From NCBI GenBank assembly GCA_963725155.1, contig CAVRXU010000007.1:186001-250000 (forward strand): DNA of 64,000 nt, in the 5' to 3' direction. This stretch comes from DATDAH01 sp963725155 (GTDB lineage Bacteria; Actinomycetota; Acidimicrobiia; Acidimicrobiales; DATDAH01). The notes under the pieces were generated by a model, which was not told the origin of the DNA, searched no databases, and worked only from the letters and a program-made list of their open reading frames with translations. This document shows positions 1 to 8,576 of this stretch, piece after piece (position 1 is the first letter of the stretch; every line of letters begins with the position of its first letter). Both the position numbers and the translations under genes were made by a program.

Positions 1-533
1 CGGCCTCGGATCCCGAGGGGCGGACCACGGTGCTCGATCTCGTGCCCGAGGAGCCCCGGGTGTTCCCGGTCGGCCGCCTCGACTACGAGACCGAGGGCCT
101 GCTGTTGTTGACCAACGACGGGGCCCTCACCCACCGGCTGACCCATCCGTCCTTCGGCGTGGAGAAGGAGTACCTGGCCGAGGTGGACCGGATGCCGTCT
201 CGGGGCGACCTGCGCCGCCTGCGGGAGGGGATCGAGCTGGAGGACGGGATGACGGCGCCGGCCAAGGTCGCCTCCCTCGACGACCGCACGCTGCGCATCA
301 CCATCCACGAAGGGCGCAACCGCCAGGTCCGGCGCATGGTCGATGCCGTCGGCAGCACGGTGCTGCGCCTGGTCCGCACCCGCATCGGCCCCCTGAGCGA
401 CCGGGTGCTCAAGCCGGGGGAGTGGCGGCCCCTGACCCAGGACGAGGTCCGGGCTCTCGAGCGGGCCGTGGCCTCCGCGGCGTTGCCATGGGAAGGGCGC
501 ACCGAGCCGGACGGAACCGGTCCGGGGGCGTAA
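1..533 (+). CDS. rluB: 23S rRNA pseudouridine synthase RluB-type, C-terminal part (5' end outside window)
   Basis: Reading frame 3 is open from the window edge to the stop at 533, giving about 176 residues. It carries the RluB/RsuA catalytic motif GRLDYETEGLLLLTNDG, with the Asp that attacks uridine, and the downstream HEGRNRQVRRM element of the family. The N-terminal S4 RNA-binding domain and the start codon lie upstream of the window. The family converts a 23S rRNA uridine to pseudouridine. It sits directly before aroH-tyrA-aroA-cmk, a common actinobacterial order. The RluB rather than RsuA assignment rests on this context and is less certain than the family. Confidence 0.88.
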   Translation, partial: ASDPEGRTTVLDLVPEEPRVFPVGRLDYETEGLLLLTNDGALTHRLTHPSFGVEKEYLAEVDRMPSRGDLRRLREGIELEDGMTAPAKVASLDDRTLRITIHEGRNRQVRRMVDAVGSTVLRLVRTRIGPLSDRVLKPGEWRPLTQDEVRALERAVASAALPWEGRTEPDGTGPGA

Positions 534-545
534 CGGCCCCACCGG

Positions 546-551
546 TACGCT
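546..551 (+). promoter_or_regulatory. Putative -10 box of aroH (leaderless)
   Basis: TACGCT fits TANNNT and lies 8 nt before the ATG at 560, so the transcript would start at or next to the start codon. There is no Shine-Dalgarno sequence. Confidence 0.45.
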
Positions 552-559
552 CCCCGGCG

Positions 560-922
560 ATGCCACTGCGGGCCCTCCGGGCCGCCACCACCATCGACGT
601 CGACGAGGTCAGCCATCTGACCGAGCGAATGGTCGATCTGTTGACCGAGCTCTTCGAGCGCAACGCCATCGACCACGACGACGTGGTCAGCATCATCTTC
701 ACCGCCACGGAGGACATCCGTTGCACCTTCCCGGCCACGGCGGCGCGGACCTTCGGCCTCGGTGACGTCCCGCTCATCTGTGCCCGCGAGCTGGACGTCG
801 AGGGGGCCACGCCGCGGTGCGTGCGGGTGATGCTGCACCTGGAGACCGACCGGGCCCGGGACCAGCTCCACCACGTCTACCAGCACGGGGCGGCCAACCT
901 CCGTGACGACCTGCCCCGTTGA
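560..922 (+). CDS. aroH: Monofunctional chorismate mutase, AroH class
   Basis: This 120-residue protein matches the length and pattern of trimeric AroH chorismate mutases, which convert chorismate to prephenate for Phe and Tyr synthesis. Visible family features are the N-terminal LRAATTID segment, FTATEDI in the middle, CARELDVEG, and the C-terminal RVMLHLETDR containing a substrate-binding Arg. I chose the ATG at 560 because family members begin just before the LRGA/LRAA segment and because a TANNNT box stands 8 nt upstream. Its stop overlaps the TTG start of tyrA, so the product can pass to the next enzyme made from the same message. Confidence 0.9.
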   Translation: MPLRALRAATTIDVDEVSHLTERMVDLLTELFERNAIDHDDVVSIIFTATEDIRCTFPATAARTFGLGDVPLICARELDVEGATPRCVRVMLHLETDRARDQLHHVYQHGAANLRDDLPR

Positions 923-1986
923 GTGACCCGCGGCGCGCCACGCTGGTCGGCACCGGGCTGATCGGCGGCTCCATCGGGCTGGCTCTGCGCCGGGCCGGTT
1001 GGGTGGTCGTCGGCACAGACCGTGATCCCGAGCGGGCTGAGGCCGCGGTGGCCCACGGCGCGCTCGATGCGGTGGGTGAGGACCTGACGTCCGACCTGAC
1101 GATCGTGGCCACGCCCGTCGGATCGGTCGCCGGTGAGGCCCGGCGTCTCCTCGGCGCCGGCCACCGGGTCGTGACCGACGTGGGCAGCGTGAAGGCGCCG
1201 GTGGTGGCCGCGGTGGACCACGCCGGCTTCGTCGGTGGCCACCCCATGGCGGGGTCCGAGCAGGAGGGCATCGCCGCGGCCACCGCCGATCTCTTCGATG
1301 GCGCGACGTGGGTCCTGACCCCGACAGCCTCGACCGACGACCAGGCGTACGCCACCGTCCGAGCGGCGATCGTGGAGCTGGGCGCCGAGGTGGTGGCCCT
1401 GGACCCGGCCCGCCACGACGCGCTGGTGGCGGAGGTCTCCCACGTTCCCCACCTGACCGCGGCGACGCTCATGCGGCTGGCCGACGACACCGCGGAGGAG
1501 CACCGGGCCCTGCTCCGGCTGGCGGCGGGGGGCTTCCGGGACATGACCCGCGTGGCGGCCGGGCATCCCGGCATCTGGCCCGACATCTGCGTGGAGAACC
1601 AGGCCGCGATCGTGGAGGTCCTCGATCGGCTCATCACCGGGCTGAGCGAGGTCCGGCAGGTCGTCGCCGACCAGGACCGGGCCCGCCTGATGGCGCTCCT
1701 CGAGCAGGCCCGGTCGGCCCGCACGAACCTCCCCGCCCGCTTCGGTCGACCGTCGGAGTTGGGCGAGCTCCGGGTCATCATCCCCGACCGCCCCGGTGCG
1801 CTGGCCGAGGTCACCACGCTGGCGACCGAGATCGACGTCAACATCGCCAACATGGAGATCGCCCACTCCAGCGAGGGCGATCGTGGTGTCCTCATCCTGA
1901 TCGTGGAGGCCAAGGAGCTGGGCCGGTTGCACACCGCCCTGGTCGACCGCGGCTTCGTCGTGTCCCACCACCAGGTCCTCGAGTGA
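919..1986 (+). CDS. tyrA: Prephenate dehydrogenase with C-terminal ACT domain
   Basis: The 355-residue protein has an N-terminal Rossmann fold with GTGLIGGSIG near residue 11, then GGHPMAGSE and the helical dehydrogenase domain including SHVPHL. A C-terminal ACT domain runs from about residue 270 (VIIPDRPGALAEV). It would oxidise prephenate to 4-hydroxyphenylpyruvate with NAD(P)+, and the ACT domain suggests feedback control by an amino acid such as tyrosine. The start is a TTG that overlaps the aroH stop; no better-placed ATG or GTG is in frame. The stop overlaps the aroA ATG (ATGA), so translation is probably coupled. Confidence 0.9.
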   Translation: MSDPRRATLVGTGLIGGSIGLALRRAGWVVVGTDRDPERAEAAVAHGALDAVGEDLTSDLTIVATPVGSVAGEARRLLGAGHRVVTDVGSVKAPVVAAVDHAGFVGGHPMAGSEQEGIAAATADLFDGATWVLTPTASTDDQAYATVRAAIVELGAEVVALDPARHDALVAEVSHVPHLTAATLMRLADDTAEEHRALLRLAAGGFRDMTRVAAGHPGIWPDICVENQAAIVEVLDRLITGLSEVRQVVADQDRARLMALLEQARSARTNLPARFGRPSELGELRVIIPDRPGALAEVTTLATEIDVNIANMEIAHSSEGDRGVLILIVEAKELGRLHTALVDRGFVVSHHQVLE

Positions 1987-3248
1987 TGGCCAGCCTGACC
2001 GTCGGCCCGGCCGGTCCCTTGCGGGGTCGGCTGCGCATGCCCGGCGACAAGTCGATCTCCCACCGGGCCTTGCTCCTGGCGGCCCTGGCCGAAGGCCGGT
2101 CCCGCATCGAGGGGCTGTCCGATGGTGCGGACGTGATCGGCACCCGTGGCGCAATCGACGCCCTGGGCGCGGCCACCAGCGACGACGACGGCGCCGTCGT
2201 CGTCCACGGCGGGACGCTGCGAGAGCCGGCCGATGTGATCGACGTGGGCAACTCGGGCACGACCATCCGCCTCCTCACCGGGCTCTGCTCGGCCTTCCCG
2301 TTCCTGACCGTGCTGACCGGCGACGAGTCGATCGCCCGCCGGCCCATGGACCGCGTCGCGGTGCCGCTGCGGCGGATGGGGGCCTCCATCGAGGGCCGGG
2401 ACGGCGGCCGGCTGCCTCCGCTGTCCGTGCGCGGCGGTGGGCTCCACGGCATCACCTACCGGACCCCGGTGCCCAGCGCCCAGGTGAAGAGTGCGGTGCT
2501 CCTGGCCGGACTCGGGGCCGAGGGCGACACCGTGGTCGAGGAGGACGTCCCCACCCGGGCCCACACCGAGGAGCTCCTGGCCCGCTTCGGGGCCGACGTC
2601 CAGGTGAGCGATGGGGCGATCCGGGTGCGCCGCTCCCGGCCCGAGTCGTTCGCCTACACCGTCCCCGGCGACCCGTCACAGGCTGCCTTCTGGGTGGTGG
2701 CGGCATCGCTCGTCCCGGGCAGTGACCTGGTCGTCGAGGACCTCTACCTCGGCTCGGCCCGAACGGGCTTCCTGGACGTGCTGGTGCGCATGGGCGCCGA
2801 CATCGAGGTCGAACGCGACGCCGACCGCGGGACAGGCACGGTCCGGGTCCGCGCCGCCGCTCTGCACGGGACCTCCGTGCTCGGCGCCGAGATCGTGGGC
2901 CTGGACGAGGTCCCTGCGCTCGCCGTGGCGGCCGCCGCGGCCGAGGGGACCACGCGGTTCGTCGACGTGGGCGAGCTCCGGGTCAAGGAGTCGGACCGCC
3001 TGGCGACGGTGTCGGCCAGCATCCAGGCCGTGGGCGGCACGGCGGACGTCGATGGTGACGCCCTCGTCGTCGAGGGCGGGACTCTCCGCGGCGGGCGGGT
3101 CGATTCCCACGGCGACCACCGCATCGCCATGGCCGCGGCGGTGGCCGGACTGGCCTCCGCGGGCGAGGCCGTGACCGTCGAGGGGTGGGAGGCCGTGACC
3201 ACCAGCTATCCCCGTTTCGAACAGGATCTGGGAGAGTGCACACCATGA
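1986..3248 (+). CDS. aroA: 3-phosphoshikimate 1-carboxyvinyltransferase (EPSP synthase)
   Basis: At 420 residues this is a normal-length EPSP synthase, which joins phosphoenolpyruvate to shikimate 3-phosphate. Diagnostic motifs are PGDKSISHRALLLAAL near the N-terminus, NSGTTIRLL, the PMDRV loop after a Gly/Asp segment, and RVKESDRL near residue 335. The ATG at 1986 overlaps the tyrA stop. The reading frame stays open far upstream, but that part is only tyrA read in another frame. The stop overlaps the cmk start, continuing the chain of 4-bp overlaps. Confidence 0.95.
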   Translation: MASLTVGPAGPLRGRLRMPGDKSISHRALLLAALAEGRSRIEGLSDGADVIGTRGAIDALGAATSDDDGAVVVHGGTLREPADVIDVGNSGTTIRLLTGLCSAFPFLTVLTGDESIARRPMDRVAVPLRRMGASIEGRDGGRLPPLSVRGGGLHGITYRTPVPSAQVKSAVLLAGLGAEGDTVVEEDVPTRAHTEELLARFGADVQVSDGAIRVRRSRPESFAYTVPGDPSQAAFWVVAASLVPGSDLVVEDLYLGSARTGFLDVLVRMGADIEVERDADRGTGTVRVRAAALHGTSVLGAEIVGLDEVPALAVAAAAAEGTTRFVDVGELRVKESDRLATVSASIQAVGGTADVDGDALVVEGGTLRGGRVDSHGDHRIAMAAAVAGLASAGEAVTVEGWEAVTTSYPRFEQDLGECTP

Positions 3249-3892
3249 CGGTCATCGCCATCGACGGTCCGGGTGGCTCCGGCAAGTCGACCGTGGCCCG
3301 CCACCTGGCCGAGCACCTCGGCCTCGAGTACCTGGACACGGGAGCCATGTACCGGGCGGTCGCCTTCGCCGCTCTGCGGCGGGGGATCGACCCCTCCGAC
3401 ACCGAGCCGGTGGCCAAGCTGGTCGACGGCCTCGATCTGACGGTGGGGGAGGACGGGGTGATGGTGGACGGGGTCGACGCCACCATCGAGATCCGCGGCC
3501 CGGAGGTCACACGGGCGGTGAGCCTGGTGGCGGCCAACCCCGCCGTGCGGGCCGAACTTCGGAGCCGACAGCGGGAGTGGGCCGCCGCCCGGCCCGGCGG
3601 CGTCGTCGAGGGCCGGGACATCGGCACCGTGGTCTTCCCGGACGCCACCCTGAAGGTCTTCCTGACGGCCCGAGCCGACGTGCGGGCCGAACGCCGCTCC
3701 CAGGAGGTGACCGACCTCGACTACGAGACCGTGGCCGCCGACCTGGCCCGGCGCGACACCCTGGACGAGGGGCGCGACGACAGCCCCCTGGCCCAGGCGG
3801 ACGACGCGCTGGTGCTCGACACCACGGGCCTGTCGATCGACGAGGTGGTGGCCTCTCTGGTGACGGCCCTGGCCGAGGCGACCGCCTCGTGA
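3245..3892 (+). CDS. cmk: Cytidylate kinase
   Basis: The 215-residue protein begins with the P-loop GPGGSGKST, followed by YLDTGAMYRAV, the CMP-binding signature. VVEGRDIGTVVFPDA and the RARRD-like LARRDTLDEGRDDSPL segment follow, as in all bacterial CMP kinases. It phosphorylates CMP and dCMP for nucleic acid precursor supply. The ATG at 3245 overlaps the aroA stop, and its own stop overlaps the GTG of plsC. The aroA-cmk-plsC order is frequent in bacteria. Confidence 0.95.
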   Translation: MTVIAIDGPGGSGKSTVARHLAEHLGLEYLDTGAMYRAVAFAALRRGIDPSDTEPVAKLVDGLDLTVGEDGVMVDGVDATIEIRGPEVTRAVSLVAANPAVRAELRSRQREWAAARPGGVVEGRDIGTVVFPDATLKVFLTARADVRAERRSQEVTDLDYETVAADLARRDTLDEGRDDSPLAQADDALVLDTTGLSIDEVVASLVTALAEATAS

Positions 3893-4593
3893 CCAAGTAC
3901 GAGAGCCGGTACGGCAGTGCCGATCCGACGCTGCTGTCACGATGGTTCTACCGGTTCGTCCGGAGCCTCATCTGGGCATCGGGAAAGGTCCTGTTCCGCA
4001 TCGAGGTCCATGGGGGGGAGAACGTCCCCGCCACCGGCGCGTTCGTCCTCGCCCCGGGCGCCCACCGCTCGAACATCGAGACCTTCGTGGTGTCGCTGGT
4101 GACCCGCCGTCGGATGCGGTTCATGGGCAAGGACTCCCTCTGGAAGTACGCGGGCCCGGACTGGTTCTTCTCGTCGCTGGGCGGGTTCCCGATCAACCGG
4201 GACGGCGCGGACCGCGAGGCGCTCACGCAGTGCCTCGAGCTGGTCGCGGCGGGCGAGCCGGTGGTCATGTTCCCCGAGGGCACACGGCGCTCGGGGCCGA
4301 CCATCGAGCCCGACCACATGCGTGACGGCGTGGCCTATGTGGCCAACCGGGCCCAGGTCCCGATCGTGCCCGTCGGCATCGGCGGCGCCGAGCGGATCAT
4401 GCCGCCGAAGGCAAAGTACTTCCGGCCGTTGAAGATGGTCCTGGTCGTGGGCGAGCCGCTGGCCCCACCCCCGCTCAAGGAGAGTGGGCGGGTGTCCCGG
4501 AGCGCGGTCCGGGCGCAGACCGAGGAACTGCGCCTGCGCCTGCAGGCGTTGTTCGACGACGCCCAACGACGCGCCGGAGCAGCGACCACCTAG
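3889..4593 (+). CDS. plsC: Lysophospholipid acyltransferase, PlsC family
   Basis: This 234-residue protein has the PlsC block order: a catalytic His in APGAHRSNIE near residue 65, then GGFPINRDG, then FPEGTRRSG near residue 125 and VPIVPVGIGG. The family acylates lysophosphatidate to phosphatidate at the membrane. One oddity is that the catalytic HX4D motif reads HX4E (HRSNIE), so the usual Asp is replaced by Glu. The GTG at 3889 overlaps the cmk stop and keeps the protein at family length. Confidence 0.85.
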   Translation: MTKYESRYGSADPTLLSRWFYRFVRSLIWASGKVLFRIEVHGGENVPATGAFVLAPGAHRSNIETFVVSLVTRRRMRFMGKDSLWKYAGPDWFFSSLGGFPINRDGADREALTQCLELVAAGEPVVMFPEGTRRSGPTIEPDHMRDGVAYVANRAQVPIVPVGIGGAERIMPPKAKYFRPLKMVLVVGEPLAPPPLKESGRVSRSAVRAQTEELRLRLQALFDDAQRRAGAATT

Positions 4594-4596
4594 CCT
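4591..4596 (+). promoter_or_regulatory. Putative -10 box, leaderless gene at 4603
   Basis: TAGCCT begins within the end of plsC and sits 6 nt before the ATG at 4603, a spacing that implies a leaderless transcript. Confidence 0.45.
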
Positions 4597-4602
4597 GCCC
4601 GG

Positions 4603-5001
4603 ATGGCGCTGGCGGGGGAGCCTGGGCACGAGCACCAGCGATGGGACCGCCTCCGCGAGGCGGCCATCGAGGCCGAGTTCGAGACCGGCCGCCGCGAGGA
4701 CTCGGTCGAGGAGGCCCGGGCTGCGATCCACGTCCGCGTGGCCCGCATGACCGTCGGCTCCCTGCTGCTCTTCGCCGGGGTGTGCATGCTCGTCCTGCCG
4801 GGACCGGGCTGGCTGGCCATCGCCGGGGGCCTCGCCGTCCTGTCCAAGGACGTGGCCTGGGCCGATCGGGCGTTGGAACGGGTTCGGCACCGCCTCCCCG
4901 CCGACGAGGACGGAAGCGTCTCCACGCCCGTCATCGTCTTGTCCGTCCTGGTCGCGCTCGGCGCCGTGAGCCTGTCCACCTGGTGGTACTTCCTCCGGTG
5001 A
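4603..5001 (+). CDS. PGPGW-motif transmembrane protein (TIGR02611-like)
   Basis: The 132-residue protein has a charged N-terminal half (residues 1-45) and then a hydrophobic stretch containing LVLPGPGW near residue 65, the signature of the actinobacterial PGPGW membrane family. A second membrane helix lies at about residues 108-130, ending in WWYFLR. The molecular function of the family is unknown. Its stop overlaps the GTG start of the downstream ABC ATPase, so the two are probably co-transcribed, but I see no functional link to osmolyte transport. Confidence 0.75.
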   Translation: MALAGEPGHEHQRWDRLREAAIEAEFETGRREDSVEEARAAIHVRVARMTVGSLLLFAGVCMLVLPGPGWLAIAGGLAVLSKDVAWADRALERVRHRLPADEDGSVSTPVIVLSVLVALGAVSLSTWWYFLR

Positions 5002-6116
5002 GCGACCCCGAGGCGGCAATCCGGCTGGAGGGTGTCTCCAAGACCTTCCCGGGCTCGTCCCGACCGGCGGTGGGTTCGCTCGACCTCACCATCCCCGCCG
5101 GCCGGATCACCGTGCTGGTCGGGCCGTCGGGCTGCGGCAAGACGACCACCCTCAAGATGATCAACCGGCTGATCGAGCCGACGGGGGGGCGCCTCGAGGT
5201 CCTCGGCGCCGAGATCCGGGAGGTCCCGGTCCACGAGCTGCGCCGCCAGATCGGCTACGTCATCCAGCAGATCGGCCTCTTCCCGCACAAGACCATCGCC
5301 GAGAACATCGCCACCGTGCCCAAGCTCCTGGGCTGGGACAAGGCTCGGACCCGTCAGCGGGTGGACGAGCTGACCGAACTGGTCGGCCTCGACCCCGAGC
5401 ACCTGAAGCGCTACCCCGCGGCCCTGTCCGGCGGTCAGCAGCAACGGGTGGGGGTGGCCCGGGCCCTGGCCGCGGACCCGCCCATCCTGCTGATGGACGA
5501 GCCCTACTCGGCGGTCGACCCCATCGTGCGGGCCCGGCTCCAGGACGAGCTCCTGGCCCTGCAGTCCGAGGTCCAGAAGACGATCGTGCTCGTCACCCAC
5601 GACATCGACGAGGCCATCAAGCTGGGCGACCAGATCGCCATCCTGAACGTGGGTGGTGTGCTGGAGCAGGTCGGCCCGCCCGAGGAGCTGCTCCGGGCCC
5701 CGGCCAACGCCTTCGTCGCCGGTTTCCTCGGCCAGGAGCGGGGGTTGAAGCGCCTCGGCCTGCTGATGGTCGGCGACGCCGAGCTGGTGCCCGGCCCGGT
5801 CGTGCCCCCCGAGGCGATGGCCGAGGACGCCCGCCGGGTCATGGCCGAGAACGGCGTCGACTGGGTGGGGGTCGTGGACCATGATCGGCTACTGGGTTGG
5901 GTGTCGGCCGAGAACCTCAACGGCACGAACGTGGGTGAGGCCGACCTCCGCCCGTTTGCCGCCTCCGTGACCCCGGACGCGGCCCTGCGGGAGGCTTTGG
6001 ACGTCATCGTCGGGGCCCAGACCCGGGTGGCGGTGGTCCAGGACGACGACGAGCGGTACCTCGGCATGCTCACGATCGACCAGATCGCGGGCGGCCTGGA
6101 GGGCGGGAGCGGGTGA
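4998..6116 (+). CDS. opuCA: Osmolyte ABC transporter ATP-binding protein, OpuCA/ProV type
   Basis: The 372-residue ATPase has Walker A GPSGCGKT at residues 42-49, the Q-loop QQIGLFPHKTI, the signature LSGGQQQRVG near residue 142 and Walker B ILLMDEP. From about residue 265 it has a two-part CBS region. CBS modules in OpuA/OpuC ATPases sense ionic strength or nucleotides, so import is probably osmotically gated at the protein level. It drives uptake of quaternary amine osmolytes such as glycine betaine with the next three genes. The GTG start overlaps the preceding stop. Confidence 0.9.
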   Translation: MSDPEAAIRLEGVSKTFPGSSRPAVGSLDLTIPAGRITVLVGPSGCGKTTTLKMINRLIEPTGGRLEVLGAEIREVPVHELRRQIGYVIQQIGLFPHKTIAENIATVPKLLGWDKARTRQRVDELTELVGLDPEHLKRYPAALSGGQQQRVGVARALAADPPILLMDEPYSAVDPIVRARLQDELLALQSEVQKTIVLVTHDIDEAIKLGDQIAILNVGGVLEQVGPPEELLRAPANAFVAGFLGQERGLKRLGLLMVGDAELVPGPVVPPEAMAEDARRVMAENGVDWVGVVDHDRLLGWVSAENLNGTNVGEADLRPFAASVTPDAALREALDVIVGAQTRVAVVQDDDERYLGMLTIDQIAGGLEGGSG

Positions 6117-6781
6117 TCCTCGCCGCGGACAAGGACTCCTTCATCTGGTGGGACTGGGTGTGGGACCACACCGACGAGATCAAGGCCGCCACCATCGAGC
6201 ACCTCCAGCTCACCGCCATCGCCCTCGGGGTCGGGCTGGTCCTCTCGATCGCCCTGGCCACGATCGCCATCCGCTGGCAGAAGGCCTACGCCCCGATCGC
6301 CGGGTTCGCCGGGGTCCTCTACGCCATCCCCAGCCTGGCCCTGTTCGCGATCCTGTTCCCGATCACGGGCCTGACCGTGCTGACGGCCGAGATCGCCCTC
6401 GTCGGCTACACGCTGCTGATCCTCATCCGCAACATCGTGGCGGGCGTGCAGGGCGTGCCCGACGCGGTCAAGGAGGCGGCCGACGGCATGGGCTACCGGC
6501 CGCTGCACCGGTTCTTCGCCGTCGACCTCCGGCTGGCCACCCCTGCCATCGTGGCCGGCATCCGCATCGCGGCGGTGACCATCATCGGGCTGGTGACGGT
6601 GACCTTCGTCATCGGCTTCGGGGGCTACGGCTCGCTCATCAACGACGGGCTGTCCCGGGACTTCAACACCCCGGTGGTCGTGGGGGCGATCCTCTCCATC
6701 GCCCTGGCCCTGGCCATAGACATCATCCTCCTGCTCGTCGAGCGCCTGCTGACGCCGTGGAACCGGGCGGCGCGGCGATGA
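6113..6781 (+). CDS. opuCB: Osmolyte ABC transporter permease, OpuCB type
   Basis: This 222-residue protein contains a LysM-free BPD_transp_1 permease core with about five membrane helices. The EAA-type loop is in KEAADGMGYRPLHRFFAVDLRLA, which docks on the ATPase. The length and the LASLALFAIL-like SLALFAILFPITG stretch match OpuCB/YehW permeases. The GTG start overlaps the opuCA stop and the stop overlaps the next permease gene, so the two permeases should be made in equal amounts. Confidence 0.88.
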   Translation: MILAADKDSFIWWDWVWDHTDEIKAATIEHLQLTAIALGVGLVLSIALATIAIRWQKAYAPIAGFAGVLYAIPSLALFAILFPITGLTVLTAEIALVGYTLLILIRNIVAGVQGVPDAVKEAADGMGYRPLHRFFAVDLRLATPAIVAGIRIAAVTIIGLVTVTFVIGFGGYGSLINDGLSRDFNTPVVVGAILSIALALAIDIILLLVERLLTPWNRAARR

Positions 6782-7527
6782 GCGCGCTGAACGAGTTCAC
6801 GACCTTCGTGACCACCTCGGAGAACTACTGGGGCGAGCGGGGGATACTCATCCGCACCTGGGACCACCTCCGGCTGTCCGGCTTCGCCCTCGTGGTCGCG
6901 TCGGCCTTGTCTCTGCCCCCGGCCGTCTACCTCGGCCACATCAAGCGGGGTGGGGTGAGTGCGGTCTGGATCGTCAACATGGGACGGGCCATCCCCTCCT
7001 TCGCCCTGATCGTGCTCATCTTCCCGATCTCGTTGCGCTACGGGTTCGGCCTGGGCTTCTGGCCGACGGCCTTCGCCCTGGTGCTGCTGGGGATACCCCC
7101 GATCTTCACCAACGCCTTCACCGGCGTCCGCGACGTCGACGCCGGAACCGTCGAGGCTGCCCGGGGGATGGGCATGCAGGGCCGTGAGGTGCTCTGGGGC
7201 GTCGAGATCCCCGCCGCGTTGCCCCTGATCATCACCGGACTCCGGGTGTCGGCGGTGCAGGTCGTGGCCACGGCCACCCTCGGCGCCTACGTCGGCTTCG
7301 GAGGGCTCGGCGCCTTCATCGTCGAGGGCTTTGCCATACAGGACGACGGCAAGCTCCTCACCGGCGCCATCCTCGTGGCGCTCGTGGTCTTCGTGGTAGA
7401 ACTGGTGTTCGGCTGGCTCCAGCGCCGTCTGACCCCCTGGGTCCGAGCCGACCTGCTATCCAAGCGGGACCCGAGATCCTTCGACATCGTCGACGCCGAC
7501 CAACCGACGGCCTCGGTACCGCTGTGA
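6778..7527 (+). CDS. opuCD: Osmolyte ABC transporter permease, OpuCD type
   Basis: The 249-residue protein is the second permease of the importer. It has an N-terminal periphery (residues 1-40), about five membrane helices and the coupling loop VEAARGMGMQGREVLWGVEIP. It resembles its neighbour in the membrane core but is longer at both ends. ATG at 6778 overlaps the previous stop. OpuC systems normally use two different permeases together with one ATPase dimer and one lipoprotein, exactly the set seen here. Confidence 0.88.
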   Translation: MSALNEFTTFVTTSENYWGERGILIRTWDHLRLSGFALVVASALSLPPAVYLGHIKRGGVSAVWIVNMGRAIPSFALIVLIFPISLRYGFGLGFWPTAFALVLLGIPPIFTNAFTGVRDVDAGTVEAARGMGMQGREVLWGVEIPAALPLIITGLRVSAVQVVATATLGAYVGFGGLGAFIVEGFAIQDDGKLLTGAILVALVVFVVELVFGWLQRRLTPWVRADLLSKRDPRSFDIVDADQPTASVPL

Positions 7528-7561
7528 CAGATCGCAGATTGCGAACCAAAGGGAGAAGTCA

Positions 7562-8509
7562 ATGACCAGGAAGATCAGAGGGTTGTGGGCGGTGCTGGCC
7601 GTCTTGGCGTTGCTCGCCGGTGCGTGTGGCGATGACAGCGGCGACGACAGCGCGTCCGACACGACGGCGACCGGCGACACCGCCGGCGCACCGCCGGACG
7701 GCCCGACCATCACCATCGGGACCCAGGACTTCGGCGAGAGCGCCATCCTGTCCCAGATCTACGGCCAGGCGCTCATCAACGCCGGCTACTCCGTGGAGTA
7801 CCAGGAGCTGGGTGGCTTCCGTGACCTGGAGGTCCCGGCCTTCGCGTCCGGCGACATCAACTTCGCCCCGGAGTATGTGGCCTCGATGCTCGAGTTCCTG
7901 AACGAGTTCGCCGGAGAGGCGACCTCCGACGTGGACGAGACGCTCGGTCTGCTCCAGGATCAGCTCAGCGAGATCGGTCTGCAGGCCCTCGAGCCGGCGC
8001 CCGCCATCGACACCAACACCTTCGTGGTGACGCCGGAGAAGGCCGACGAGCTCGGCCTGTCCGGCATCGGCGACCTGACCGACGACCTCACCCTCGGGGC
8101 GCCGCAGGACTGCGAGGCCAACGCCTTCTGCCTGCCGGGCCTGGAGACCGTGTACGGCGTCGACCTGAGCAGCGGCTTCACCCCGCTGGACCCGGGTGTC
8201 ATCCCCGACGCCCTGGAGAACGATGAGGTCGACGTGGCCGTCCTCTTCTCGACCAGCGGCATCATCGCCGACAAGGGCTGGGTGGTGCTCGAGGACACCG
8301 ACGGCCTCCTGGCCGCCGACAACATCGTCCCCGTGGTCACCGACGAGCTGGTCGACACCTACGGTGCCGACTTCGAGACGGTGGTCAACGACGTCAGTGC
8401 GGCCATCACGACGGAGCTGTTGACCGCGGCCAACGCCCGCTTCGACATCGACGCCGAGGACGCCGACGTCATCGCCGCCGACTTCCTCGCCGACAACGGC
8501 CTGGGCTAG
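7562..8509 (+). CDS. opuCC: Osmolyte-binding lipoprotein, OpuCC/OpuAC type
   Basis: The 315-residue protein has a lipoprotein signal peptide whose hydrophobic core ends in LLAGAC (lipidated Cys near residue 22). A short Asp/Ser/Thr-rich spacer follows, and then an OpuAC-type binding domain beginning ITIGTQDFGESAIL. It would capture glycine betaine, choline or a related osmolyte outside the membrane for the permease pair. Unlike most starts in this window, the ATG has a clear ribosome binding site (GGGAGAA, 7 nt upstream). A strong hairpin follows the stop. Confidence 0.9.
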   Translation: MTRKIRGLWAVLAVLALLAGACGDDSGDDSASDTTATGDTAGAPPDGPTITIGTQDFGESAILSQIYGQALINAGYSVEYQELGGFRDLEVPAFASGDINFAPEYVASMLEFLNEFAGEATSDVDETLGLLQDQLSEIGLQALEPAPAIDTNTFVVTPEKADELGLSGIGDLTDDLTLGAPQDCEANAFCLPGLETVYGVDLSSGFTPLDPGVIPDALENDEVDVAVLFSTSGIIADKGWVVLEDTDGLLAADNIVPVVTDELVDTYGADFETVVNDVSAAITTELLTAANARFDIDAEDADVIAADFLADNGLG

Positions 8510-8524
8510 TCACCGGTAGCGCTT

Positions 8525-8568
8525 CTGGCGCCTGATTTCGGGCCTCTGGCACCGAAATCAGGCGCCAG
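8525..8568. terminator. Long perfect hairpin between convergent genes
   Basis: A perfect 17-bp inverted repeat (8525-8541 with 8552-8568) encloses a 10-nt loop, midway between the stops of opuCC (+) and the HD-domain gene (-). There is no T-run on either side. It is probably a two-way terminator or mRNA 3'-end stabiliser. Confidence 0.7.
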
Positions 8569-8576
8569 TTCGCGTC

